A DNA stretch of 64,000 bases from Mediterraneibacter massiliensis (GCF_001487105.1 NZ_LN913001.1:831353-895352), one strand, 5' to 3'; numbered from the stretch's first letter, positions 18,296-26,892 are shown. Numbers and translations: made by a program. The notes: a model not told the origin generated them from the letters alone.

Positions 18296-19018
18296 ATGTT
18301 ATATAACTGGAGAGCTATGATCGGTGTGATAGCACCGACAACAGGTGTTGCGATTGAAACAGATTTTCATAGATTTGTACCGGAGGGAGTTGCGGTGGTA
18401 ACGAATCGAATTCCGTTTTCAGGGAATCCAACTCCGGAAGAATTAATGGATATGGTAGATTGTCTGGAAGATTCGGCACGCATTTTTGCAGATAACCTTC
18501 CGTTTGATGTTATTACTTTTGGATGTACTTCAGGAAGCCTGGTTGGAGGAAGTGGTTTTGACCAGAAATGCATCGAAAGAATTGAGCAGACGTGCGGATA
18601 TCCGGGGCTGACAACGAGTACTTCGCTTTTGGATGCATTCCGTGCATTGGGGGTGTCCAGTACAGCGGTTGTGACGCCATATCCGGATGAAACAAATGTA
18701 CTGGAGAAGAAATTTCTTGAGGATAATGGAATCCATGTAACAACGATCCAGGGCATGACATCAGAACGCTGTACACTGGATGAATTAAGTGACAGACCAT
18801 ATGATATTTATCAACATGTGAAAGCTTTGGATTTGACAGGAGCAGAGAGCATTTTTATAAGCTGTACAGGCATGAATGCTCTGGATATTATATCTACCAT
18901 TGAAACAGATTTTGGTCTGCCGGTGCTCACAAGTAATCAAGTGACATTGTGGGGAGCGCTGAGGAAAGCAAGAGTGGGAGATAAGATTCCGTATCTTGGC
19001 AAATTGTTTACAATTTGA
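18296..19018 (+). CDS. Asp/Glu racemase-superfamily protein, maleate isomerase-like
   Basis: A 240-residue protein of the maleate cis-trans isomerase/arylmalonate decarboxylase branch of the Asp/Glu racemase superfamily. Two catalytic cysteines are present, Cys77 in FGCTSGS and Cys190 in SCTGMNA, matching the two-cysteine arrangement of maleate isomerase. Such enzymes isomerise maleate to fumarate or racemise/decarboxylate related acids. Gene 3 of the operon. Maleate isomerase is the nearest named activity but is not proven. Confidence 0.75.
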   Translation: MLYNWRAMIGVIAPTTGVAIETDFHRFVPEGVAVVTNRIPFSGNPTPEELMDMVDCLEDSARIFADNLPFDVITFGCTSGSLVGGSGFDQKCIERIEQTCGYPGLTTSTSLLDAFRALGVSSTAVVTPYPDETNVLEKKFLEDNGIHVTTIQGMTSERCTLDELSDRPYDIYQHVKALDLTGAESIFISCTGMNALDIISTIETDFGLPVLTSNQVTLWGALRKARVGDKIPYLGKLFTI

Positions 19019-19033
19019 CGTTGGAGGAGAAGT

Positions 19034-21181
19034 ATGCCGGACATAAATAAATTGACTAAAGCGAAAATACCATGCGAGGGAAACGGGATTGAAGTAAAGA
19101 GGACATTGTGCGATATTTGTTGCCCCGGAATGCATTGTGGTGTGGATGCTTATGTAAAGGATGGAAAGATCATTAAACTGGAAGGTACAAAGGAGCACCC
19201 GAGAAATCACGGACTGCTCTGTACCAAAGGAGCTGCCGGACGGCAGTATGTGTATAGAGAAGACAGGATCAAGACCCCGCTTCGCCGTATAGGCGAGCGG
19301 GGAGAAGGAAAGTTTGAACCGATTACGTGGGAGAAAGCATATCGGATCGTAGCAGATGAACTTCTGAAAGTAAAAAAGGAGTATGGCGCAGATAGTGTAG
19401 CATTCTTCTCCGGATATACAAAATGGTATCGTCAGTATCTGCATCGTTTTGCATATTCTTTTGGAAGCATTAATTATGGAACGGAATGCAGTACCTGCTT
19501 TAAAGCAAGTGAAATGGCCTGGGAGGCAACAGTTGGTCTGAATTCTGATCCGGATATGGAGAATTCAAATGTCATTTTAGGTTTTGCCTTGAATGGATTT
19601 CATTCCAGGTATCTTGTAGCACCGAGATTACTGCGTTTGAAAGAGCAAGGGAAAAAGTTTATCATTATTGATCCGAGAAAGACACCGGCGACACAAAAAC
19701 TTGCGGATATCCATCTCCAGATCAAACCGGGAACAGACGGAGCGCTTGCGCTGGGAATGGCAAACCTGATCATAGAAAATGACTGGCATGATAAGGAATA
19801 TATCGAGAAATATACATATGGATTTGAAGAATATGCAAAGTACGTGAAACAGTTTACGTTGGAACGGACAGCGGAGATTACAGGTTTAAGAAAAGAAGAT
19901 ATCTATGAAGCAACGAAAATGTATGCAACAAACGGCCCTGCTTCTATTACAGAAACATCTTGTTCATTGACACATCATATCAATGGATTCCAGAATTACC
20001 GCGCGATGATCTGTCTGAATGGACTGACTGGGAATTTTGACAGACCGGGTGGACAGATTCCGGAGAAATCTACATTTTACGATATGCCAGCAGGATTTGA
20101 TATGTATGAACACGAGTACTATCTGGATGTGCAGCCGGACAGAAAATCGAAGGCGATCGGATGTACGAAGTATCCATTATGGTGTAAATTTATGGACGAA
20201 TTTCAGGCGATGGATATGTCGCGGCAGATTTTGGAAGGGACTCCGTATCCGATCAAAGCATTGTATGGTGCGGGCATGAACGCGAAAATGTTCCCAGATA
20301 CAAAGAAAATGTATGAAGCGCTGAAGGCGTTAGATTTTTTTGTGGATGTAGATCTGTTTATGACGGATACGGCTAAATATGCAGACATCGTACTTCCGGC
20401 ATGTACATCCTATGAACGAGGAGAATTCAAAGCCTATATCGGGGGATACGCAACATTTACAAAACCTGTTATTGAACCGCTTTATGAATCAAAAAGTGAT
20501 GTGCAGATTCTAAAAGAACTGGCAGATGTTATGGAGCTGGACGATAAGCTGCTCAGAGAAGGATATGAGGCGGAGATTAATTATATGATTCGCGATCTTA
20601 GTATAACGATTGAGGATATGAAGGCGAGTGATCTGCCGATTAAGGTACCGGAGGCAAGAGACGTGGTTCCGGGAGAATTTACGACAAATGGAATGAATAC
20701 TGCAAGCGGAAAGTTTGAATTTTATTCGAATTATATTGCTGAATTTAAGGAACAGGGTTTAAGTCCGATCCCGACATATCGCCCTACATTGGACGATGAG
20801 GGAATGGATGAAAAGGAATATCCTTACATCCTGGTGACCGGTTCCCGTATACCGAATGCGATCCATTCCAGACTGCACAATGTACCGTGGACCAGAAGTT
20901 TAAGACCGGACCCGATGGTTGATATTAATGCAGAAGACGCAAAAGAATTGGGAGTTGAGAAAGGCGATTTGGTGGAAATTGAAACTATTACAGGCAAAAT
21001 CCGTGTGAAAGTAAATCCATCGGTCAAAATTCGAAAGGGAGATGTACAGATGTTCCATGGCTATGGTGAGGCGAATGCAAATGATCTGATCGGAAGTACA
21101 CACACAGATCCATACAGTGGATATCCCGGTTTTAAGTCCAGCAGATGTAAATTGACACCGGTCAGAGCGCAGGAGGCTTAA
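19034..21181 (+). CDS. Molybdopterin (bis-MGD) oxidoreductase, DMSO reductase family
   Basis: A 715-residue catalytic subunit of the DMSO-reductase superfamily. An N-terminal [4Fe-4S] site is seen as Cys26, Cys29/30, Cys35 and Cys63 (TLCDICCPGMHCG ... LLCTKG). The probable molybdenum ligand is Cys155 in ECSTCFKASE. The C-terminal molydopterin-binding domain begins near residue 595 (YILVTGSRIPNAIHSRLHN). There is no Tat signal, so it is cytoplasmic. It is followed within two bases by a FAD oxidoreductase and then a ferredoxin-type subunit, suggesting a soluble NAD(P)-linked complex. The family includes reductases, dehydrogenases, hydratases and catechol dehydroxylases; substrate unknown. Confidence 0.85.
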   Translation: MPDINKLTKAKIPCEGNGIEVKRTLCDICCPGMHCGVDAYVKDGKIIKLEGTKEHPRNHGLLCTKGAAGRQYVYREDRIKTPLRRIGERGEGKFEPITWEKAYRIVADELLKVKKEYGADSVAFFSGYTKWYRQYLHRFAYSFGSINYGTECSTCFKASEMAWEATVGLNSDPDMENSNVILGFALNGFHSRYLVAPRLLRLKEQGKKFIIIDPRKTPATQKLADIHLQIKPGTDGALALGMANLIIENDWHDKEYIEKYTYGFEEYAKYVKQFTLERTAEITGLRKEDIYEATKMYATNGPASITETSCSLTHHINGFQNYRAMICLNGLTGNFDRPGGQIPEKSTFYDMPAGFDMYEHEYYLDVQPDRKSKAIGCTKYPLWCKFMDEFQAMDMSRQILEGTPYPIKALYGAGMNAKMFPDTKKMYEALKALDFFVDVDLFMTDTAKYADIVLPACTSYERGEFKAYIGGYATFTKPVIEPLYESKSDVQILKELADVMELDDKLLREGYEAEINYMIRDLSITIEDMKASDLPIKVPEARDVVPGEFTTNGMNTASGKFEFYSNYIAEFKEQGLSPIPTYRPTLDDEGMDEKEYPYILVTGSRIPNAIHSRLHNVPWTRSLRPDPMVDINAEDAKELGVEKGDLVEIETITGKIRVKVNPSVKIRKGDVQMFHGYGEANANDLIGSTHTDPYSGYPGFKSSRCKLTPVRAQEA

Positions 21182-21183
21182 TT

Positions 21184-22467
21184 ATGAAACAAAAAACAGC
21201 GATTGTAGGATTCGGGTGTGCCGGATATCACGCGGTAAAAGCGATGAGGGAGAATGGATATCGAGGCTTGATCGATGTCTATACAGACACCGCATGGACT
21301 CCCGGAAATCCGATGCTGACAACTTACTATATATATGGAAAGATCAGTAAAGAAGGAACCTGTCCATTTGGAACAATAGAAGCAATTCAAAAAGAATTTG
21401 ATCTGCAAGTGATTTTTGAGTCTGTAGATAAAGTCCTCTCCGAAGAAAAGGCGGTGCGTATGGCTGATGGAACGGTGCGGAAGTATGATCAGATTTTGAT
21501 TTCCACAGGGGCGAATGCATTCGTTCCGCCAATTTCGGGAACAGATGGAAAAAATGTTTTTCCCATGCGGACAATGCGTGACGCAAAACAGGTGAAGCAT
21601 GTGCTTGAAGCCGAACAGATCAAAAGTGCTGTCGTCATAGGCGCTTCCATGGTTGGGATCAAACTTGTAGAGCTTTTCCATGCCAGAGGTATCCACTGTA
21701 CATTGGTAGATATGGCGCCCTATATTTTCCCGGTATCTGCGGTGCCGCAGATTGCCCATGAAATAGAAGAACGTTTGCAGAATAAGGGTGTGGATCTGGC
21801 ATTTTCTAAAACACTTCAGGCTGTAGAAGAAGAAGGCGGACAGAAAAAGATTATATTCGCAGATGGGCAGACCATGTATTGTGACTTGGTAATGATGTGT
21901 ATAGGAACCAGAGCTAATACGCGAGTGGCTGATGAGAAAATCGTTATGAATAGGGGGATTGTCGTAGATACTTCTATGCGGACCAATATGCCGGATATTT
22001 ATTGCGCCGGAGACTGTAGTGAAGGAATCAACCTGCAAAGCGGACAGACACAGATCATTGGAATCTGGGACAATGCTGCGCGGCAGGGCGAGACAGCCGG
22101 CGCTAATATGGCAGGTGTAGAGACTGTCTATAATGGAAATATGCTTCACAACATCACGCATTTTATGGGGATGGACTTTATTGGCTATGGTGATGTGAGA
22201 ATGGAGGGCGAAGAATTTGAATATGAAAACAAGGAGAAGGGGCAGCGTTTTGTTGTCAGGATGAAAGAGGGAGTTCCGGTATGTATGAATTTTCTGGATT
22301 CATATGGAGCAAGCGGTGTTCTCAAAGCTTATATGCTTAAGAAAATGGCAGGAAATGAGGAGGGATTAAGTCCGGTTGCACGTGTACGATTAAAGGCGGA
22401 AGGGGTTCCGGAGAGACTGATCAATCTGTTGATGAAAGAAAAGGAGAACGGACAATGGGAAAAGTAA
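21184..22467 (+). CDS. FAD-dependent pyridine nucleotide-disulfide-type oxidoreductase
   Basis: A 427-residue flavoprotein with an N-terminal FAD-binding fold (AIVGFGCAGYHAVKAM), a central NAD(P)-binding fold (SAVVIGASMVGIKLVE, about residue 138) and the closing FAD motif DIYCAGDCSE. It lacks the redox-active CxxxxC disulfide of true disulfide reductases and resembles NADH oxidases and rubredoxin/ferredoxin reductases. It is inserted between the molybdoenzyme and the ferredoxin-like gene (overlap with the latter 13 bases), so it probably passes electrons between NAD(P)H and the iron-sulfur chain. Confidence 0.85.
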   Translation: MKQKTAIVGFGCAGYHAVKAMRENGYRGLIDVYTDTAWTPGNPMLTTYYIYGKISKEGTCPFGTIEAIQKEFDLQVIFESVDKVLSEEKAVRMADGTVRKYDQILISTGANAFVPPISGTDGKNVFPMRTMRDAKQVKHVLEAEQIKSAVVIGASMVGIKLVELFHARGIHCTLVDMAPYIFPVSAVPQIAHEIEERLQNKGVDLAFSKTLQAVEEEGGQKKIIFADGQTMYCDLVMMCIGTRANTRVADEKIVMNRGIVVDTSMRTNMPDIYCAGDCSEGINLQSGQTQIIGIWDNAARQGETAGANMAGVETVYNGNMLHNITHFMGMDFIGYGDVRMEGEEFEYENKEKGQRFVVRMKEGVPVCMNFLDSYGASGVLKAYMLKKMAGNEEGLSPVARVRLKAEGVPERLINLLMKEKENGQWEK

Positions 22468-22955
22468 TTGATTTGGATATTCAAAAATGTTCTGCCTGTG
22501 GAGCCTGTGCAGTAGCTTGTATGGATCAGAATGATCTGGATGTAACGAAAGGCGTGTCGCCATTTCGGATGGTCTGTGACCTGGAAGATGAAGATGGCGG
22601 GTATGAATATTATTCAATCGCCTGTTTTCATTGTGATGACGCACCTTGTATTAAGGCATGTCCGTGTAATTGTCTAAGCAAAGATGAGGAAACGGGTTTT
22701 ACGGTGTACGACAATACCAATTGTATCGGATGCCACAGCTGTGCGATGGCATGTCCGTTTGGGGCGCCATCTTACGGGGCGGATGGGAAGATGATCAAAT
22801 GTGACGGCTGCGTAGAGAGAGTAAAGCAAGGTTTGGAGCCGGCATGTGTGAGAAACTGTCCGACAGGAGCATTGACGATTATGGAAGATCAGGAATTAAA
22901 AGAAAAGAAAATCAAGTGTTCACTCAAAAAAATGATGGAGTTGCTTGATGAATAA
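22455..22955 (+). CDS. Four-cluster 4Fe-4S protein, DMSO reductase B-type subunit
   Basis: A 166-residue electron-transfer protein with four cysteine motifs: CSACGACAVAC, CFHCDDAPCIKACPCNC, CIGCHSCAMACPFG, and CDGC followed by CVRNCPTGA. This is the pattern of DmsB/NrfC-type subunits that wire a molybdopterin enzyme to its redox partner. No signal peptide and no membrane anchor gene nearby, in keeping with a cytoplasmic complex. It starts within the end of the FAD gene. Confidence 0.92.
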   Translation: MGKVIDLDIQKCSACGACAVACMDQNDLDVTKGVSPFRMVCDLEDEDGGYEYYSIACFHCDDAPCIKACPCNCLSKDEETGFTVYDNTNCIGCHSCAMACPFGAPSYGADGKMIKCDGCVERVKQGLEPACVRNCPTGALTIMEDQELKEKKIKCSLKKMMELLDE

Positions 22956-22988
22956 GAAGAATTGCCTGGCAGAGCAGGGGAGGACGGC

Positions 22989-23972
22989 GTGGAAGAGACA
23001 TTTCTCTATTTGGATAAAGAAACGGTCAAGAAATATTTAAAACCGGAAAATGTGATCGCAGTCATGAAAGAATTGTGGTTACATTGGAAGGATGGGAGTG
23101 TTACCGAGGGGAAGCATAGTTTCCTTTCGGTTTCGAAAGAACAAGACAATGAATTCCTGCATATTCCGGCATGTCTGTCAAGGAGCGGCATTCTGGGATT
23201 TAAGTGGATCGGGATATACAGGGATCCGGCACCGGGCTTTCCTTTCAGTCATGGAAATATCGTCGTTGTCAATGATATTGAAACAGGGGGGCTGAAGGCG
23301 ATTGTCAGCGCCGATGATATTACACCAATGAGAACGGCAGGCGGGCACGGTGTAGTAGCAGCTAAAATACTGGCGAAAAAGCACGTATGTACGCTTGCCG
23401 TTATCGGAAGCGGGAAACAGGCGGTGTGTGGAATTGCAGGGTTTTTAGCAGAATTTCCAGAAATACAGAATGTGCGGATTCACTGTCGGCGAAGAGAGAG
23501 GTTTGAAGAAATTGCAGATTTTTTTGGAAAGCGGGCAGAATTTTCTTATGTAGAGAATAGCCGGGAAAGTGGGCAGGGAGCAGATGTACTTCTTGTTGCG
23601 ACCAATAGCCCGGATATTTTGCTTTACTATGACGATATAGAAAAAGGAACAGTGGTTATCGCAATTGATGGATTTATCGACGTGGATCCGGAACTTGCGT
23701 ATAAGGCGGATAAGTGGTTTGTCGGAAAATTGGAGACGGATATTGCGGAAATAGTGGAAAGCCATGACATGTCACATGATGTAAAGCTGGATCCGAAACA
23801 GATTGCCGGAGAAGTGGCAGATGTTATGGAAGGAAGGATCCCGGGAAGGGTGTCCGAGGATGAGATCATTGTGTATACACATATGGGATCCGGTATTTAC
23901 GATGTGGCATGCGCATGGTATGTGTATCAAAAAGCATTGGAAGACGGCTGCGGTATAAAATTGAAATTGTAG
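22989..23972 (+). CDS. Ornithine cyclodeaminase/mu-crystallin family protein
   Basis: A 327-residue protein of the ornithine cyclodeaminase/mu-crystallin family, which also holds ketimine reductases and iminosuccinate reductase. The Rossmann motif is LAVIGSGKQAVCGIAGFL near residue 130; DITPMRTAGGHGVVAAKIL is the conserved substrate/NAD loop. The GTG at 22989 is chosen because GGGGAGG lies just before it. It ends the operon, ahead of a terminator. Together with the opine-dehydrogenase-like gene it points to imine chemistry; true ornithine cyclodeaminase is possible but less supported by context. Confidence 0.8.
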   Translation: MEETFLYLDKETVKKYLKPENVIAVMKELWLHWKDGSVTEGKHSFLSVSKEQDNEFLHIPACLSRSGILGFKWIGIYRDPAPGFPFSHGNIVVVNDIETGGLKAIVSADDITPMRTAGGHGVVAAKILAKKHVCTLAVIGSGKQAVCGIAGFLAEFPEIQNVRIHCRRRERFEEIADFFGKRAEFSYVENSRESGQGADVLLVATNSPDILLYYDDIEKGTVVIAIDGFIDVDPELAYKADKWFVGKLETDIAEIVESHDMSHDVKLDPKQIAGEVADVMEGRIPGRVSEDEIIVYTHMGSGIYDVACAWYVYQKALEDGCGIKLKL

Positions 23973-23973
23973 A

Positions 23974-24022
23974 AAAAACCGGAAGGAATTCCTAAATCAA
24001 AAGGCTTCTATCCGGTTTTTCT
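23974..24022. terminator. Terminator between the oxidoreductase operon and sigK 3' half
   Basis: AAAAACCGGA at 23974-23983 pairs with TCCGGTTTTT at 24011-24020; the T-run serves the + strand and the A-run serves the - strand. The loop contains a smaller AGGAATTCCT palindrome. It separates two convergent transcription units. Confidence 0.75.
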
Positions 24023-24070
24023 TCATAGGGAAGGGTATACTCTTTAAGGGCATACTCTCTAAGAATATCA

Positions 24071-24427
24071 TCAGGTGAAAAATCTCCGCAATTTTTCAAT
24101 GGCGCTTTTTTCAATTCTGGAAACGTAGGAACGGGAAATGCCAAGTTGCCTGGCAATTTCCCGTTGTGTGTATTCTTCTCCGTTATAGAGGCCATACCGC
24201 ATTTTTAGAACTAATTTTTCCCTGTTGGAAAGTTCGTTTTCTACCTTCTCATAGAGTTTTTGGATATTTTCTTTGAGATATACTTTTTCGGGGACATCAA
24301 ATTCTCCGGTTTCGATAATATCATATAATTTAATCTCATTGCCTTCCCGGTCTGTGCCGATCGGTTCATAGAGGGAAATTTCTTTGTTTGTTTTCTTTTT
24401 CGCCCGCAGATACATGAGTATTTCATT
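24071..24427 (-). CDS. sigK: sigK 3' half (sigma-K regions 2 end to 4)
   Basis: This is the C-terminal half of the mother-cell sporulation sigma factor sigma-K, beginning NEILMYLRAKKKTNKEISLYEP and ending with region 4 (TQREIARQLGISRSYVSRIEK), the -35 recognition helix. It has no start or ribosome binding site of its own at the junction. The matching N-terminal half lies 6.9 kb away at 31300-31596 in the same orientation. Excision of the element between them joins the AAT codon here to the GAA codon there and gives the canonical CIENEIL sequence, for a sigma factor of about 206 residues. Upstream bases in this frame belong to the recombinase gene end. Confidence 0.93.
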   Translation of the reverse strand, partial: NEILMYLRAKKKTNKEISLYEPIGTDREGNEIKLYDIIETGEFDVPEKVYLKENIQKLYEKVENELSNREKLVLKMRYGLYNGEEYTQREIARQLGISRSYVSRIEKSAIEKLRRFFT

Positions 24428-26114
24428 TGCAACCCGCTCGTTGTGGCTTCGTTTTTTCATTGTTTTGACCAACTAGATATAAGTGCACGTGAGTACCGTC
24501 CCATACAACTTTATCGACCAGTATTCTTAGAGTTGTCCGTTTCTCTTCAATCGACATCATATCAAAAGAATCTGAAAAAGAAGATAATTTCTCAATCAAT
24601 ACGTCAAAGTTGGCAAGCAGTATATTTTGATTTTGTAAAAGTTCATTTAATGTATGAATTTGCTTTTCAATCTTCATTTTTTCTTCGTGCAAGTTATTTA
24701 TCTGTTTATTGATATGAGAAAAAGCGGGAGTATTATCTGCCTCGGACAGAGCAAGTACAAGATTTTCTATTTTTCTGTCAGTATCATGGAGTATTTTCTG
24801 TAAGTGGTCTAATTCGGTAGTATTAGATGCTTCTTTTGACAGTAATTGCTTTTTCGCATATTTTAACTGTTCGTGGAACTTATCGACATCTTCTCCTTTA
24901 GCAATTTCTTTTATTTTATCACATACCATTTGGTCAAGTAGATTTCCGTCTGGGCGGTTCATGTTACAAAGTTCCCCATGTGATTTTTCTTTTGTTTCAC
25001 AAAGATAAGAAAAGCGTTTGTTACCATTTTCGTCCAAACTTCGATTCGCTTTTGGTCGCATATAACTTCCACAGTCGGCACAAATTAAAATGCCGGATAA
25101 TAAGGCAGTATTATCTTTTGGTTTACGATAACTTTTAGATTTGTTTTGTTCTACAAGTTCTTGTACCTGTAACCATTCTTTTCCCGTCAATAACGGTTTA
25201 TGTTTTCCTATTGCGACAATCCATTCTGAATAATTGTGTTGTTTATGCGGAATCTCGCTTGCTTGATTGGATTTGTTATATACCATCAGTCCATGAGTTC
25301 CGTTAAATTCTGATGATTCATTGTAAATAAGAGTTCCTATTTCATTAAAATAACAAAGAGTATCTTCGTCAGCAGCAGCATAGACAGGATTTTTTAAAAT
25401 GTCACGTATTCCGGTTCGAGAAAAATTTTTCCCATTTCTTGTTTTATAGTGATAATTAAGCAAATATGTTTCCACTTTCGTAAGAGAACGAAATTCTAAA
25501 AATTTATCAAAAATCAAACGAGCGAGAGGAAAGTTATCGGAATCTGTTTTCAGTCGGTAAGCAGTACGGATTTTTCCCTCAATGTCAACGGAAGTTTTGG
25601 CTGTGCTTATATAGCCAAGCGGAGTTGTTCCTCCAAGCCACCGTCCTGTTTTAGCAAGAGCCAGCATATTATCTCTGATACGCTCTGCTATCGTATCTCT
25701 TTCTAACTGAGCAAATGCGGAGGAAATGGAAAGCATGGCTCTTCCAAGAGGAGTTGTAGTATCAAAATTTTCTGTTACAGAGATAAAATTGATGTCCAAT
25801 CGTTCTAATTCCTGATAGAGAAGAGCAAAATCAATCGTATTACGGCTGATACGGTCTAAGCGATAGCAGACAATCATACTGATTTCATGGTTTCGACAGG
25901 CTCTCAGCATTTGTTGAAATTGCGGTCGCTTTGTGTTTTTTCCGGAGAAACCCTCATCTTCATAAACGACAATCTGATTCATATCGGTTATTTGGTATTT
26001 ATAAGCAATGTGTTTTTTACATTCTTCAATCTGATTTCCAATACTTTCGCCTTTACCTGTGAATTTTGACTTACGAGAGTAGATAGCGATTTTTCCGTTT
26101 ATCTGTGTTTTCAT
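24423..26114 (-). CDS. Large serine recombinase of the sigK element
   Basis: A 563-residue large serine recombinase (SpoIVCA type). The resolvase domain has the nucleophile Ser13 in AIYSRKS and the arginine-rich VCYRLDRISRN. A recombinase domain follows, then a zinc ribbon (CADCGSYM ... CETKEKSHGELC) and a coiled coil at about residues 420-520. It should cut at the sigK junctions and excise the element in the mother cell. Its stop codon TGA (24423-24425) lies beyond the crossover, in sigK sequence, so excision removes the stop. Start at ATG 26114 after AAAGAAGG. It is transcribed toward the sigK 3' half. Confidence 0.95.
   Translation of the reverse strand: MKTQINGKIAIYSRKSKFTGKGESIGNQIEECKKHIAYKYQITDMNQIVVYEDEGFSGKNTKRPQFQQMLRACRNHEISMIVCYRLDRISRNTIDFALLYQELERLDINFISVTENFDTTTPLGRAMLSISSAFAQLERDTIAERIRDNMLALAKTGRWLGGTTPLGYISTAKTSVDIEGKIRTAYRLKTDSDNFPLARLIFDKFLEFRSLTKVETYLLNYHYKTRNGKNFSRTGIRDILKNPVYAAADEDTLCYFNEIGTLIYNESSEFNGTHGLMVYNKSNQASEIPHKQHNYSEWIVAIGKHKPLLTGKEWLQVQELVEQNKSKSYRKPKDNTALLSGILICADCGSYMRPKANRSLDENGNKRFSYLCETKEKSHGELCNMNRPDGNLLDQMVCDKIKEIAKGEDVDKFHEQLKYAKKQLLSKEASNTTELDHLQKILHDTDRKIENLVLALSEADNTPAFSHINKQINNLHEEKMKIEKQIHTLNELLQNQNILLANFDVLIEKLSSFSDSFDMMSIEEKRTTLRILVDKVVWDGTHVHLYLVGQNNEKTKPQRAGCK
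24429..24450 (-). other. Element-side attachment arm at the sigK 3' junction
   Basis: Read on the - strand, this 22-base arm (starting GAAGCCA, ending GGGTTGC) lies directly before the AAA core. It matches the inverse complement of the arm at 31308-31329 in 16 of 22 positions, so in the excised circle the two form an imperfect palindrome centred on AAAA. The arm is also coding: it holds the last codons of the recombinase. Confidence 0.8.
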
Positions 26115-26147
26115 ATCGAACCTTCTTTCATTCCTTTTTCAAAGTTA

Positions 26148-26176
26148 AGTATAAATGTGATTTTGTAGGATTGCAA
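26148..26176 (-). promoter_or_regulatory. Promoter of the recombinase gene
   Basis: On the - strand TTGCAA (26171-26176) and TATACT (26148-26153) are exactly 17 bases apart, upstream of the recombinase start. It looks like a vegetative sigma-A promoter rather than a sigma-E one. Confidence 0.65.
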
Positions 26177-26267
26177 AAAGAATTTGATTGTAGTTGTGTC
26201 ATGCATTCAAATCAACAATTTTGTTATGTAAATTTATTTGCAAATGACAAAACCGTATAAGATTTAC

Positions 26268-26315
26268 TTGATAATATATGAAAAAACGGATATAATTATA
26301 TCAAGAAAATGATAT
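26268..26315 (+). promoter_or_regulatory. Promoter and operator of the toxin-antitoxin pair
   Basis: TTGATA at 26268-26273 and TATAAT at 26291-26296 with a 17-base spacer. Immediately downstream is a perfect inverted repeat ATATCA-N6-TGATAT (26298-26315), placed where a repressor would block initiation, as expected for antitoxin autoregulation. Confidence 0.65.
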
Positions 26316-26330
26316 GAAAGGGTGAAGAAA

Positions 26331-26597
26331 ATGATTATCAAGGCTTCAGCAACATTACGAAACGATTATTCTACTATTTCCAATCTTGCAAGGTCAACGA
26401 GTGAACCGATTTATATAACAAAAAATGGCGAGGGTGACGGAGTATTTATGAATATTGATGCCTTTGAGAAAAGGGAACAGGCATTGGAACTTCGTGCGAA
26501 AATCATACAGGCAGAAGAAGAACGGTTAAACGGAGCAAAGACAAGAAGTATCTCCGAAGCAAGAAAGGAATTGAGAGAACGTGCAGGAACAATATAA
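26331..26597 (+). CDS. Phd/YefM-type antitoxin
   Basis: An 88-residue protein with the N-terminal Phd/YefM DNA-binding fold (ASATLRNDYSTISNLARSTSEPIYITKNGEGDGVFMNIDAFEKRE) and a charged C-terminal tail that would wrap the toxin. ATG 26331 is chosen over GTG 26322 because AGGGTG precedes it by six bases. It overlaps the toxin gene by 17 bases. Lying inside the sigK element, it probably protects the element from loss in vegetative cells. Confidence 0.85.
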   Translation: MIIKASATLRNDYSTISNLARSTSEPIYITKNGEGDGVFMNIDAFEKREQALELRAKIIQAEEERLNGAKTRSISEARKELRERAGTI

Positions 26598-26892
26598 AGT
26601 TGAGATTCTTCCTACTGCGTGGGAAGATTTGAAAAGTATTGAGGACTATTATTTACTTCAATTCGGTGTGGAATCTGCGATGAAAGTAACAGATCAGATA
26701 TTAAATAGTATTGAACGTTTGGAATTATACCCGGATTCTGGTTCGCTTACACCGGATAAATGGTTGAACCGAAAGGGGTATCGCATGGTTATATCTGAAA
26801 GGTACGTTTCTATCTATCGACTGATAGAAAAAACAGTTTATGTGTATCATATTGCCGATACACAGACAGAGTACACTAAACTGTTTTCGTAA
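26581..26892 (+). CDS. RelE/ParE-family toxin
   Basis: A 103-residue protein with the RelE/ParE fold: N-terminal helices (TAWEDLKSIEDYYLLQFG), the YPDSG turn and the beta strands GYRMVISERYVSIYRL and VYVYHIADTQTEY. RelE relatives cleave mRNA on the ribosome; ParE relatives attack gyrase; the sequence does not decide between them. The GTG start at 26581 lies within the antitoxin gene, so translation is coupled. Co-located with a Phd/YefM antitoxin inside the skin-like element. Confidence 0.85.
   Translation: MQEQYKVEILPTAWEDLKSIEDYYLLQFGVESAMKVTDQILNSIERLELYPDSGSLTPDKWLNRKGYRMVISERYVSIYRLIEKTVYVYHIADTQTEYTKLFS

Noticed and set aside
23992..24195. Small - strand ORF overlapping the sigK 3' half
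   Set aside because: It is another frame of sigK region 4 and of the terminator; no start signal and no homology.
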